The notes: generated by a model not told the origin, from the letters alone. 64,000 nucleotides of DNA from Ophiodon elongatus (GCA_016806645.1 JACSYO010001856.1:2429001-2493000), one strand, 5' to 3'; positions 11,061 to 23,975 are shown, counted from the first letter of the stretch. Numbers and translations: made by a program.

Positions 11061-13699
11061 GTGTTAACAAATGTGGTAAAACTCTTAAATATGTCTATCT
11101 GTGATGCATTATAAACATATTTAAAATGCAGAATAATCTGCTCATATCACTATATGATTTTAGTTATAAGCACTCATTAATATTCACAATGCTCTATAAC
11201 AATAATCATAACACATTATAAAGCATCTTATATTGACTTAAAGTCAAGCATCGTAATACTTGATAATGGCTGGTCACTCATTCAATCACATTTGTTTTTG
11301 CAAAGATCATAGGATACTCATTTCCATTGTTGTAATACATTCTAATCATTTTACAATGCATTATAATCACTTTTATAGCATATCATATTGTGATTTTAAG
11401 TTACTTTTAGTTATTTGCTTTAAGTAAAGTGAAAAAATATCATTACATCTTTGCATAATCAACACACAAAACGTTGTAAAATTCATTTTTACTTTTTAAT
11501 ATAACATCTATGAAACAACTGTTAAAATTAGACCAACTTATCTAATTAACCAAAGCCTCCACCATAACTGTCCCCACCATCGACTGGGAAAAAGGTTTAC
11601 CGATTAATATATTAATGCAACCCCCTGGGAACAGATTATTTTTATCATTATTATTCATGTATATACACTTTGTCTTTATTCTGGAATGTTGAATAATAAA
11701 TAAATACAAACTCCAGGCTATTGATAAGTTCACAGTTTCCAGGGTGAAACGTAGATAAAAGAAAGTCGTTCAGAACATTTGGAACTCAGATATAAAAGTC
11801 AGAAACCATCGCACACATGTTTAACAAATAACTAGTACACTAATGGAGGGAAAGAAATCACATATGGTATATGGAAACTTTCACATAGTAAAGAATAAAC
11901 ACATACATTACATTGCTCTCCATGTCTCACATGCCCATTTCATAGTGTTTCTAGTCTTCCACCCTCACAATGAAAACGGGTTGGGGACACAAAAAATCCA
12001 AATGAAGAAATGCAATGCAGATAAATTGAGCAATTATAGCATATAAGTAGTTGTAACACAATTAAGAAATTGCTCTGGTTTTTGTGAATTGAACAAATAA
12101 AAAAATAAAAGATTTCTTGAAATGTTTATGTTCAAGATCAAACATTAACTTAAATTGTCTGCTGGTATTAAAGTATGGTGACAGAACTCCTTCATATCGT
12201 ACCTTATCTTCAGTTTCAGTGCCTTAATATGATTAATTGCAACATTTGCACACGCATGCATTCTCTTACCCTAACCAATACATGTACCATAAACATAATT
12301 TTAACTTTAACTCTATCGTTAATTTAAAAAACAGACCCAAATGACACATGGGGTAACATTCAAACTGATACTTGAAAGTATAAGAACAGCAAACACACAC
12401 ATAATGGAATTATTGTAGGTAACTACTGGCACCTTGTGGTGGTTTAGAGAACCAGAGATACTTCCATGGCCTCTTTATTGCACCAATGCTTCATTAAAAG
12501 ACAAAATCTACAGAAGTCATTAGTTCCCTCAGTGGTGAATATAAAAATTCAGGCAAGATTAAAATTGTACTCTGTTTAATTTTAAAAAGCAAACGTTGCA
12601 GTGTTAACAAAAAAGAAGAAGAAAAAAAAAAATCACATAATTGCAATGCGCCTTCCTAAATAAATAACAGTGCCGCTAGTTAATCTGAAAGTATACCCCG
12701 CTGGGATATGATGTTGTGAAGAAGCACTGTTGCCTTTTTGCTCACAAATTGCCCTATTTTCAGTGGTTGATTTGCTTTAGTAAACTTAAAGCTACATAGA
12801 CGTGCTGCTGTCTCAGCAACAACAGTCTTCAGTAGAAATGCAAATAGATACACATGCAAAGCAAACCTCTGGCTAATTATACAGCCGTCTTACAAGGTCT
12901 GTGTCCCTGAGCACTGAAAAAAAGTGTAATGCACAGCATGTATGCTCTTCGTAGACATAGTTTTAATACAGAACATCTGTGGGTTTGCCAGATTGGAGAG
13001 ATCTTAATAAAGCTTACTGTACACTAATTATACTGCAACACGGAAGCATGTGGACTCTTTGCTTATATTTAAAAAGGTGTCGATTTGGCAATTTTTCTTT
13101 ACTCATTTACAGAAGACCACAGAGACAAAGGAGAAGGTACACATAGCTACGTTCATCTGAGTCAAAGCAAGGGTAAGCTCAGGATACAGCGAACGATTTA
13201 TCCAAGTCAAAAACATGGATAGGCAGTTTAAGTTTATAATAAAAAACGCTGTCACTAACTTTAAACCTCTAAAGATTGCAGGGCTTCTAAAGTTAAAGGC
13301 GCCTAATTCAAAATCCAGAGCATATCTGTGATGAAGGATTGCCTCCACAGGGCTCTCAAAATGGCAACACATGGCTAATAGTGCTAACAGTGCAAACAAC
13401 AGCAACATCTCTTATTGAGCTAATTGTAAGCTAGTTAGATCTTGTGTTAACCTGGAGGGGTGGACCGGAGGGTAGGCGTTTTGCTTACGCAACAACGGCG
13501 TGGGTCAGGGCGCCATTATCAGCTGTAACCGCCATATGAGCACACTGGGACTGATATGTATTAACATATGCACGCATGTCGGGCCATATGAATAAATAAA
13601 TAATAAATAAATATAGATAACGAACTTTTAATTATTTTTATTTTTTTAAGATGAACACATAACCAAAACACATCCACACACAAAACTTTAAGGATTTAA
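11061..13699. other. Intergenic, between the LINE relic and lpcat2 3' end
   Basis: The first 450 bp (11061-11510) are AT-rich with recurring CATTATAA/TTATAATGCATT-like motifs, suggesting a decayed non-autonomous element. The rest shows no gene. A 101-codon open frame on the minus strand at 13103-13408 starts with a leucine-rich stretch but has no recognisable family or gene context. Confidence 0.55.
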
Positions 13700-13716
13700 A
13701 AGTCTGCAATACGACA

Positions 13717-13722
13717 TTTATT
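13717..13722 (-). terminator. lpcat2 poly(A) signal (AATAAA)
   Basis: TTTATT on the plus strand reads AATAAA on the minus strand, about 250 bp after the lpcat2 stop codon. It would give a short 3' UTR (about 13700-13967). Confidence 0.7.
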
Positions 13723-13967
13723 GTGCAGTGACTTGGGGAAGTGTTTTTTTGAAATCTCTATAAGGCACTAAAATTGAAAATAGAAGCACTAACAACTATA
13801 CATAAAAAGGCAAGCACATGACTTAAAATGTAGATCTGCTGTGGCAAATGACTTGAATCTGCTTAAAGTCAGAAGGCAGATGACACTTATGCTTTTTCCT
13901 TTTCAGTGCAGTGGCTACAGTGTTCTCTCTCTCAGAGCAGTCAAGGAGAGTTCAGTCATTCTCAGTC

Positions 13968-16210
13968 TCAGTCATCTTTTTTGTCAGAGGTGCTGTCTTC
14001 CAGTTTTTCAGCTGAACTGATCGGACTGGCTAATTCCAGATCACCTGGATTCGCCTCCTGCATAGCTTGGTATCTCTGAAGCTCCAGGTAGGTGGAGAAG
14101 AGCTTGGCGTACACCGGGTGGGTCATGGCAAAGTCTTCAAATTCAGCTGAAGAAACACAAGCAGAGAGAAAAACCTCAGGAAACAGTGTAGCTCAGGATA
14201 AGGGAAGTACAAGCAATAATGCTAAAATACGGTTTATATTTACTGTACATATTCCCATTCCATAATGTGCCGGTGGAAAATGCAAAAGGAGGTTAGAACA
14301 ACATGTAGTGTCTGAATCTACTCACTGAAGGTGATGAAACCAGAGCCGTCAGCATCAATCTCCTTGAAGAGTTTGGCCATGTTAATATTGGACACACCCA
14401 GAGCGGAGCGGAGCAGAGAAGTAAACTCCTCTCGGGTGATTTTCTCATCCTCATCTGTATCAAACAGCTGAATAAGAGAGGACAGAAAGGGAGAACAATA
14501 TATTTAACTTTCAAATGGCATGTTGAAGAAAAATACTGGTTATTGAAAGTGTGAAAATAGGTAGTCGGGTAAGAAAAAACTAAATTACTAAATCGAAAAA
14601 ATAAATAAATCAAAAAATAAATTAGTCCGAAAAAAAAAATAAACTTCACATTACATAAACACCAGTAATGTTTGTTCAAAACCACATTTGACCTTATGGC
14701 CAGCAAAATGGCTCCATGCTCTCCACAAAAGACAGACATTGTTAACTTGACATTATCCAAGCCTCTCTGAATGCTGCTTCTGTTCTTCCTACAGTGCTGT
14801 CTGCTGTGCTCGAATATCAACTAAAGCAGGGCTGGCTGGTTCAGCTTCAATTTAGTACCTTTGCATTCTGTTATTTTATAGTTATCTTAATGTTTTCTTT
14901 TCTTTATTTAGTATAAGAAGTAAACATCATATATACTTTAAATATAGTATAAACACATAATTTGTCATCGGTTCTAGTTACAGCATCTCAGAAATGTCTG
15001 CTTGACAAAGCGTGATAACTTTAATTTACTAAAGGTGGTGTCATAAAATCCAGCCCAAGAACTATCCACAGGAATCCAATCAGTGTGATTAACATGGAAC
15101 ATTTCTGATACGGTGGCAATTATTCGCCTTGAAGAATTTAGTCTGTTTTTTCAAATGCAAAAGCAGTCTTAAGGAGCAGTCGCTTGGGTGACCTGATAAA
15201 GATGGATACTACACAAATACATTTCTGTATATTTGTATTCAGCGTGCATACAAATACAACAGTGCATAGTCTTCAGGCCCAAGTAGGAGCAATGCCCGAA
15301 TATTTCCGTGTACCTTGAAAGCCATTCGAAGTACATCTTCTGTGTTAGCTGGTCGACACAAGATGGTCACGCCGATAACATACTCTCTGAAGTCTATGGT
15401 GCCATCGCCGTTCTAGACAGGGACAAAGAGACAGCAATAAAAAATGCTTGAGTCTGTAAATGTACAAATTATTTTTGATGGATGGTACTTAATCCTTTAT
15501 GGTCTAGAAATACAAAGTTTTATCTGGGATCAACAGTTTTTAATGTTAAAGGGATGATGGGGAATTTAAAGGGTAATATATGTTTAAAAGCAGAAGTGAT
15601 TTCTATAAATTGCTATTCTGTTACTGGAAAATTATGAGTCATAGTATAGGAAAAAGAATACTCATTGAACTGAATGCAAAAGGTCTGTTTTTATGCTTCA
15701 GACTCAAACCTCTGGTCGACATACCAGTGACGGAGGCCAAATTACTTTGATCATAGTTTCCTCTGTGAGGCTGTATAAATCCTGAACCCACACCATGACG
15801 TCCCCCCAATTTGACTTTCATCTGTACACATGGTATGCAGTGATGCAATATGTATGCTATTCTGTAAATTGAATATTAAGATTGTTTCACATTATGTTGT
15901 CAACCATTGTATTTACAGGGCAGGATATCTTTGTGCAGTATGTGTCAGCGCCAGTTTGATTGTACTAAGATTTATTCCAACACATTTTTATTTATTTATT
16001 TATTCCAACCATGTTTTTAGTGTATAGCTCTTTTATGATGATTTTAATGTTTGTAAAGTTTCTTTGAGAATTTTGAAAAGCGCTATATAAATAAAATGTA
16101 TGATTATTATAATAATAACAACACACTGGCAGTGTGTCAACAAAAGGAAATTCAGTATTTAAGTAGCATTGTCTCAGCTGGGCGTAAACTTGGGGAGAGG
16201 TTATGTATGT

Positions 16211-16273
<63 letters not shown>

Positions 16274-19200
16274 AGACACTGAGTCACTGTGTCCGTGACT
16301 GAGTGACTGTGACCCTCTGTGTTTGTCTGCTGAACTTGCTTTCCGCTGCAGCAAACTGCATCATATTTTGTGGAGTTTTTTGGCTAACAGCTAACAGAAC
16401 TATTTCATACGCAAGTCTCTCACCCTGTCAAACAATGCAAACAGCTCCTTGAGGGCCGGGTTGACAGGCAGCTTCAGGAATCCGGCAAACTCCTCGATGG
16501 TGATCCGTCCCCCTTTGCAAGAGCTGGCCATAGCTGCGTAGCCCTCCAGCTCCTTTTTCACACTGTCCCACTTCAGACTGAGAGAGCAGAGCACAATGAG
16601 GAGGCTGTGGTGTACGTCATACTCTGTCATACTTTTCTTTTTAGCGACACAAGTTGTCAGGTGTGTGATAGACAACATTAACCATAACAAAAAAAAACCT
16701 CAAGCAATATTTTGGAATTGTTAATGTCCCTGCCTGGCGATGCCTACAGTGTACTTAAATGAGATGTTCTTACTTGAGTTTACGGCTAATTTTGGTGAAC
16801 TCAACCAGGCCGGCCTCCATGGGCAGCGTTAGCTCACCAGCTGAGATCATCAGGCGGCAGTCTTCGTATGTGTGGTCTGTCACTGGAACTCCCAAAGCCC
16901 TGAAAGCAGACAGTTTGCACATACAGGGGTCAGCTCAAATGCCTGTGATGCTCTCAAAGAGCTGGATGCAACAGACCAGAAAGACATGCAACAGTCAGAC
17001 AGATCAGAGGAATGCAATAACCAAACTCATTGTACACTATAGCAGCTCTAACATCAGTAAGAAAGCAGAATTGTTGGTTGAATATAAATCATGACCATCG
17101 TATTAAACAGCATACTCTCCGCCACTAACCACCTATTTAATTTTCTCATCAACTTACATGTACTCCATATGTGTTAAACATTGTATGTATTACTTGTATA
17201 AGCATATATACTTTTGCTTTTCTATTGCACTTTGTTGTACTGTGTGCTTGAGCAATACACAGTGGAAAGTGCATTTCAGAACAATTAACACTTACTGGGC
17301 CATAGTTTCTCGCACTCTGCAAGCAAACAGAGGAGCGCTTTTCTTCTCCTCCTCTGTGGGGATATGCGTTGGCAGGAACTGCAAAAACAGACAAAAAAGG
17401 TCACATGGACGGTCAAGCAGAAAGTAAACTCATAATTCTTTGCATTTGTCAAATTGTCATAACCAACATAATAATGAATTCTTGAGTTCTTGCCAAAACT
17501 ATGTTTTGTGAGGTCACAGTGACTATTGACCAACAAATTCTAAATCAGGTCACCCTTTGATTTCAAGTGGATGTTTGTGCAAAATGTAATGAAATTCCCT
17601 CCAAGCGTTCCTGAGATATGACGTTCACAAGAATGGGACAGACATGAGGTCACAGTGACAATAACTTGTGACTTCCAAAATATAATCAGTTCATCCTCGA
17701 GACCAAGTGAACTCTTGTGTCAAATTTGAAGAAATTCCATATTTTTGCCAAGAACAAAATGTTTTTATATCCAAAGAACAAAAACAGTTTGTAGTATCTT
17801 TGCAGTAATAGTAAGATGCACTTATTGGGAATGCATGTTACCTCTATCTCTACTGTGGTGTACAGCTGGCACATAGTTAGAAGCAGCAGCGTCCTCCTGC
17901 ACATAAAACCAGAAGGACAGTCGGCCACATATGTTGATTCAACAGTACCAATAGTTGTTGCAGTACAAGGCAGTAATGTTGCTGTTATCGCGTTATAATC
18001 ACGTTTATTGTCGAAGAAAGAGTAGCAGCAGACACCACCTTCAGAAAACGTGCATACAATAAGTGAAACATAAGAACACGTCGAAAGAATACTTACGAGC
18101 TGAAACCCTGCCAAGTCCAAGACACTGTATCCTAGAAGACATGCATAAAGCTTAAAAAAAACATGAACCCTGAGATACAATGGTACACACGTTGTCGTGT
18201 GATACAGCCGAGCTTATATTGTTGCCATCAGTCGCTCACTGGGACTTTCAAGCTGGACAGTTCAGCCAGCCAAATTCATGAAAACTGAAATGGCAAACAA
18301 CTTGAGAGGATGCCAACAATGTCACCGAAAAGATGTTCAGATTCAGCTCACTGATGAATCCATGTGCTTCTTCTTGGATGGATAAACTAATTATCAATAC
18401 TGTAATACACTGTGTGTACAGTAACCCAACAGGATGCATGTCATCTTTGACTCTGCCGACAATACAATTATCTTCTCTGAAAACTAGTACAGTGTGGCCC
18501 CTTTATGAATTTGGCTCTCAACACGTGAGGAGAAATATATGAACGCTGTGTCACAATCACCATCGCTCACCAGTTTGTTGGGATATCTCATAATCACAGG
18601 CTGCACAGGCACCCCGGGAATGAAAGCACCTAGAGGTGGGGAACACAGTGTGAAAGACATCGTGGAGACTTCTCATCTATATATCAGTTAACGACATGCC
18701 AATGCACAAACCACATCATGTACTGAATGAATGGAGCAGTGTAGTATCAAGTGTTCTTCCTATTGTTTAAACATTCCACTCAGTTGATTCGATTTAAGTT
18801 AAAGGGGACATATTATGAAATATTCACGTTTTTCTTCTTAAGTATATTAACTGAAATACTTTATGTAGTACAAGCAACAGTAGGAATACTTTTTCTCATT
18901 GCACATATACATCTACTGGTACATTCCATTCCATTTATATTTAATCTTTTACCTTGTTTGAAAGTGATGAGACAGGAGCGATTTGTACATGTTCCCTCTG
19001 GAAATATCAGAACCTGAGGAAACAAAGCATCATTACTGAATGTTAAAATGAGTATAAGTATTATCAAGTATGCAATGTTGTGCTGGTGCCGCTTTCAACA
19101 TGCAAAGTCAGCTTTTGAAATAATGGTTCTTGTATTTGAGTCAACATTGTATGCACATGATAGTGTTAAAAAAAACTAATATAATTATAAAACATGGTTC

Positions 19201-19947
19201 ACTGACAAAGAAACCAAACCAACATCCAAAGTTACGGCTCCAGGGTTTTCTAAATTGACGAGTTTAAAAATGTTCTCTGCAGTTAGAATCAGTGCAAATA
19301 CAAGGTAAAATTAGGGGAACTTTGGCTATGGGAGGTGTGTTTTGTGTGTTGGGACAGACCTGTGGCCAGTGGCCTCCAGACTTTGCTCTGCTGTCAATCT
19401 CCTGGATTGTATTCTTCCTGGAGTCTGGGTCCTTTCTGGACACCAGCACTGGCTGAAGACAGCGCACAAACCCTACAGAGGGGCCGAAACGCAAACATTA
19501 AGGCATACTCTTAGAGGAAAATACTTATGTTTTGTCATATTGTTCACTTTCACTTTAATGGGCAGGCCTCGGTTCATATCAATTCAGTAAATAGTAACTT
19601 ACTGATGACATCCCTGTTATGTGACAGTTATTTAAATTAAACAAGCTCTGTGGTGTCACTATTATCAAAATAGGATGAAAAGGAAATGGAAAAAGGTCAT
19701 ATTTATCAAGTCCACTGCACACTCTTACTTCAAAAAGCACATGTGCTCATGTTAGTTATGATAACTGACTGACAAGAGTCTGTGTCAATGGGATTATAAA
19801 ATTGAATGATATCCAATAGGCAGTATAAGATAAGAACCTTGCATTTTATAGGCCTACATTACAAGCCACCTGCAATAAAAAGCAATGTACATAAAAGGTG
19901 TTTGCAGTCAATACAAAACATGAGCAACATGTTTTACACTTTTGCAT

Positions 19948-20036
<89 letters not shown>

Positions 20037-22930
20037 AACCAGAAAGCCCACAAACACATACTGCCTTTCCTGTACTGGATGCAAAGCAAATGGTAAGTGT
20101 CTCACTGCCAAAGATGGGAGTAGCCAGGTTCTCAACACGCGAGACGGTGGAGGGCAGGCCCGCAACAATGCACACAATCCCATCAAAAAAGGTGGAGTGC
20201 GGGGCCACAGCCAGGATGGGGGCCTCACTGCTGTTGACTTGCTTGCCCTTGACCACCACTCTGAAGCCCATGCAGAAGTAGTAGGTCCTCCCCAAAGCTG
20301 CCATCACTCTCCGACACATGAACCTGGAAACGACCACAACCATTTAGATAACAGAGTTTAGGAGATTATGAAAAATGTTGAATTTGTTTTCACACTGAGA
20401 AAGGCCATGTTAAATTTTCTCTTTGCTCATTATTATCACCTCCAGGGTCATGTGGCAGAGGGGAAAATGTCAGTGTTTTTTTTTTTTTTTTTTTTGGACA
20501 AATGGACAGAGCAGAAGTGTTTCAGTGACAGGAAGAATAACACCATTTTGTACTCTTCTTGAGTTTTACAATCCACAGTTACTTCCTCATAATCTAGAGA
20601 AAGGGTAAGAAGCCATCGTAAAGATTGAGACAAAATGATGAATAATGATGTGGAACTTTTAAAACATTTATCCAGAGTATGCAAACGTCTGACTATTTAA
20701 AGCTGGATTCATCTTTCTGCTCAAGGGAGCAGGAAGCTTAATGTGACGCAACACAGTTTTGAGAGTAGAGAGCATTCCACGCAAACACAAAGCATAAACA
20801 CCTTCATATACTGACAGCTGATCACGTTCTTGTGGCTCAGATATTGACTACTTAAATATGCAGAAGGCTTAGAGCAACAAAAAAGCAACGCAGGCTGCCA
20901 TTTGGAGTTTTGTTCAGATTCATCTGTAACATCAAAAACACTATTAATTGAACCTTTAGGTTGTCAATTTCATAAATACTACTTCAAATTGTGAAATTTG
21001 ACTATTTAATAATCTTGTCCTTTCATTGTAAAACCAAAGCTTTGGTTATTTAAACCTCATCCTGTTGAATATCTGAGCCTGTTCATAGCAAAGCAATAAG
21101 TAGGTGAGCAAGATAAGCTTCTCTCTTGTTACTGTCGCCGACACCATGTTTGGTCATAATCGTTTGAAAAGGGTGTTGCCTAAGGTCACAAGAATGTTCC
21201 TGTTAACTGTAGCACTGCTCACTGTGTATATAACAGCCGCTATCTGCACAACTGAACAGTTCAAAAGGCTGCACCCTGTTTGGTACTGTAAAAATACCAC
21301 AATTGGACCACTACTAGATATTTTGTCAATCTATGAATTATGAAATGCTGAGTTCCTTAAAACAAAAAAGGCACAGTCTGTATTCATACTGTGTGGATAT
21401 ACACTGTCCATTAGATGTTGGTTTCTACTCATAAAGAGATAAATCACTCAGTTCTTTTTATTGAGCCCTCCAATACCACGGACTCTTTCCTTTCTGAGAA
21501 TTGAGGGGAGCTGAGCTTAAGTAATGCTTGTGGTGCAGATATGATCTTGAGCAACAAGATTCGGGAGTAATGCAAGCTGCTGCTGCACATTCTACAAGCC
21601 CCGTCAGGAACTATTATTTTGAGAATATGCTGCTGTCGCTGTCTTTTCCTGTCCAGTTTATGAACACAGGAAATACATTGCTTCTGCTACTTCTTGCTTT
21701 CGTAACATGTATTATTTGCGTTATAACGTGCAAAAATGGTTTTATCTCAATGTATGCCTTGAACAATAGCTATGTTGACATACACTGAATATCTTGGCTC
21801 ACCTGCAAAAAAAGAATAGTTTTAGAGGCCAACCCCCTCTTTGTAGGCTTAGTGTAATATATGCTAAAAAATATATATAGTCACAATGTTTATAGATGCA
21901 GTTGCTTTGCATACACAAAACATTTGCATGACGCTGCACTAGTAGAAGGAAGTGAAAAACAATGGCTAAGTGTGCTTCTAACATCATAGCCTGGCTAACT
22001 GTGCATGCATTAGGCCAAGCTCAATTTACTTTAGCAACCAAGTGGAAACAAATGTAATAGCATGCATGTATGTAAACAAACGTGACGTAAGTAAGGCAGC
22101 TGTACTGTGCACACGTTTTGAAGTTGTGTTGTGATTAAGTGAGTCTGGTATTCACAAGGACATGGAATGTGATGCCAGTCTGGTGAGTCTGAAGGATGTG
22201 GTGGGTGTGAGGTGTGTGGTAGCTCCGTGGGAAGCCGGGCTGCAGTGGGATGGGTGTTGGCATCCTAGTTACCGTCTCCAGCCTGTCATTGGTTCCACGG
22301 CTCCTTTCAGCGGATGGTTGAGGGTTATTAAGACAGCCACTGGCCATGTCACCATCAGAACCAGGGACAAAAGGATGGCGCGAATAGGGACCAGGAAGAT
22401 TCCCAGGAGGACACACTGCATGGAGAGGACACACACGAATACATACATACACACATCATAAATTGCAGGCCTATACCATTTAAGGGAAGACTGCTGTCAG
22501 GGTTAACTGCAGGCCCCGGCTGTTGACATTTATTTTCAGAGCAAACGTATGCACGAGTCTGGAAATCCTCATCACTGGACAGCTTTCTAGAAAGCACACA
22601 CAACGGCTCTCATTGTGCTTTACAAGCAGATTGTCAAAGCCTCGTTGGAGAAGATTATAGGCCCTGGTTACAAAGCAGCCTGTGTGTTTGTAATCTCACA
22701 CATCACAAGTGCGCGCGCGCGTGTGTGTGTGTATGTCGGAGCCGTGATGCCAATAGCGATGACAATATTAGACAAAAGCTTGCCGTTACATGACCATAGA
22801 TCCGGAACGCCATACTCACTTTTATTATAGCAGCTTTGGTCAGTTTGGTGTCTTGAATAAACGGGTTGATGACCGCAGGCAGCAGCAGAGATTGTTGCCT
22901 CGGCAGGGTGAATACTCGCTGCGGCGGCAT
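13968..22930 (-). CDS. lpcat2: Lysophosphatidylcholine acyltransferase 2
   Basis: LPCAT2 acylates lyso-PC and acetylates lyso-PAF at the ER and lipid droplets (known for the family). Fourteen coding exons join in phase: 22820-22930, 22273-22415, 20106-20323, 19360-19472, 18953-19013, 18571-18629, 18097-18131, 17842-17896, 17296-17378, 16774-16899, 16424-16577, 15314-15412, 14326-14467, 13968-14146. The sum is 1578 bp, 525 residues plus TGA; human LPCAT2 has 544. ATG at 22930 is followed by MPPQRVFTLPRQQ. A hydrophobic segment (CVLLGIFLVPIRAILLSLVL) follows at about residues 38-57. Acyltransferase motifs are APHSTFFD (HX4D at 127-132), VLIFPEGTCTNRSC (196-209) and GVPVQPVIMRYPNK. EF-hand loops lie at 385-396, 422-433 and 457-468. 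The tail ends SDKKDD, as in human LPCAT2, a lysine-rich ER-retrieval-like end. The tail and EF-hands distinguish it from LPCAT4. Confidence 0.96.
16019..16127 (+). mobile_element. L2/SINE-type retroelement 3' tail
   Basis: Sequence of the form TTTGTAAAGTTTCTTTGAG, then AAAAGCGCTATATAAATAAA and an ATTATTATAATAATAA end is the pattern of fish L2-related 3' tails. It lies in lpcat2 intron 11, antisense to the gene. Confidence 0.6.
16204..16273. repeat. (GT)n microsatellite in lpcat2 intron 11
   Basis: About 35 GT units with single-base interruptions; the transcript carries (CA)n. It starts about 150 bp downstream of the exon 11 donor (16423-16422). Confidence 0.95.
17510..17760 (-). repeat. Teleost-type tandem dispersed repeat in lpcat2 intron 8
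   Basis: GAGGTCACAGTGAC recurs exactly at 17510-17523 and 17646-17659, 136 bp apart. Each copy is followed by similar text (AATCAGGTCA / AATCAGTTCA, then AAATTTGAAGAAATTCC-like stretches). I recognise this as a common dispersed fish repeat with roughly 130-bp internal units; the family name is not certain. Confidence 0.65.
18797..18952 (+). mobile_element. Possible teleost dispersed repeat in lpcat2 intron 5
   Basis: TTAAAGGGGACATATTATGA opens a stretch that resembles a frequent fish repeat. It runs up to the exon 5 donor, so the element edge may lie close to the splice site. Recognition is by memory of the pattern. Confidence 0.45.
19952..20033. repeat. (CA)n microsatellite in lpcat2 intron 3
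   Basis: About 41 uninterrupted CA units; in the transcript it is (UG)n, beginning about 72 nt after the exon 3 donor (20105-20104). Several long open frames over it are repeat artefacts. Confidence 0.97.
20324..22272 (-). other. lpcat2 intron 2
   Basis: The longest lpcat2 intron, about 1.95 kb, with GT and AG ends. It is mostly unique AT-rich DNA with a poly-T run near 20477-20495. No exon-like conserved protein stretch is seen in either strand. Confidence 0.7.
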
Positions 22931-23160
22931 TGCAGTCCAGTGAGCGGAAACACGGGCAAGCGTTTGGGTCGAGACGGGCGCCGTTATCTTATCATTTCAC
23001 TTCCTCATCGGGGAGCCTGCTTTTCTCATTTCTCCCCTGTAGCAGACGATCACACGTGCTGCCGCGAACACAGAGCGGCGAGTGCGGAACCAGACGAGCG
23101 GTTTTCAAGCTCCGCCTCCAACGTGGTCGCGGCGGGGTCCGAATCCTCCGTTCTGTGTGT
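22931..23160 (-). promoter_or_regulatory. lpcat2 5' UTR and CpG-rich promoter
   Basis: Immediately upstream of the lpcat2 ATG, GC and CpG density rise clearly over the flanking AT-rich DNA (GCGGCGGC, CGAGACGGGCGCCG, GCGAGTGCGG). This is the usual look of a vertebrate housekeeping-type promoter. No TATA box is evident. Transcription start not determined. Confidence 0.5.
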
Positions 23161-23161
23161 G

Positions 23162-23188
23162 ATTTTATTTTATTTTATTTTATTTTTT
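23162..23188. repeat. (ATTTT)n microsatellite
   Basis: Five TTTTA units directly behind the CpG-rich promoter block. Confidence 0.9.
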
Positions 23189-23589
23189 AAAGCCTGCAGA
23201 AGGGATTTTTTCCTCCATTTCTACAACCTGTGTTTGCAGGATGATATTGTTCCTTTAACGTTTTTTCTAATGCATATTAGAATGTAGCTATATGAGAGCA
23301 AGACGCCACAGTGATGCTGGTCCTCAGTGGCCGCCATGCATGCAATTGCTTTGTGCAAATACTGATGAGGAAAGCGGTATTGTATCAATCTGTGCATACA
23401 TGTCCAACGACACTGGAAGTATTGCACGAGAGGCGGATGCGCAGCGATTTGAAGGGAGACATTTGACGTATTCATATATTTGTTTCAAGCTTTCATGAAT
23501 GTCCACATGATGGCGCAGTTTCATAAACAATTCTCATTTGGTGCTGCCCTAAAAAGAAAGTCATAACTCTCCGAAGAGATATTACTGAG

Positions 23590-23883
23590 CAGTGGTGGAG
23601 AGTAAGCAGCTTATTTACTCAAGTAGTCCTGCTGTAGTGAGTGCCATTTTAGTGTACTTTACCTTTACTTTAGTACTTTCAGTGTATGCTACTGTTTCAT
23701 ACTCGTACTTCACTATATTTTACCTAGGAATATTGTAGCTTACATTTTACTCCAGTAGTCACTTCAGATTCAAATTGTCCATATATACACATGATATCAT
23801 AATGATATCATCAAATACCATGCATTGTTTGGAGCGACAATAGTACAACTTAAAGTGATGTTTAGCATCAGTCTTATATTATC

Positions 23884-23914
<31 letters not shown>

Positions 23915-23975
23915 TATATTTTACACGGTGGTATTGCTACTTCTGCTCAAATAAATTATCTGAATTAATTGATTT
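23590..23975 (+). mobile_element. Diverged teleost non-autonomous element
   Basis: It contains in order GTGGTGGAGAGTAAGCAG, TTTACTCAAGTAGT, ACTTTACTTTAGTACTTTCA, TACTTCACTATATTTTAC, a TACATTTTACTCCAGTAG-like stretch and a terminal TACTTCTGCTCAAATAAATT. This is the layout of a very common teleost repeat built from ACTTTACT-type motifs. An AT microsatellite (23885-23911) sits inside. It lies between the lpcat2 promoter and the mmp2 3' end. Confidence 0.65.

Noticed and set aside
13103..13408. 101-codon minus-strand frame starting with a leucine-rich, signal-peptide-like stretch
   Set aside because: No family resemblance, no gene context; it lies downstream of the lpcat2 poly(A) signal in a region of repeat-like text, and the hydrophobic start arises from a CAACAGCAAC-type run.
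14293..14820. 175-codon minus-strand frame
   Set aside because: It overlaps lpcat2 exon 13 in another frame and runs through intron 12; the real exon is 14326-14467.
19846..20361. Several long frames over the (CA)n tract on both strands
   Set aside because: Dinucleotide repeats are open in several frames (Thr-His or Val-Cys). Only the exon 3 part (20106-20323) of the minus-strand frame is real.
22162..22461. 99-codon plus-strand frame
   Set aside because: Antisense shadow of lpcat2 exon 2 (22273-22415).
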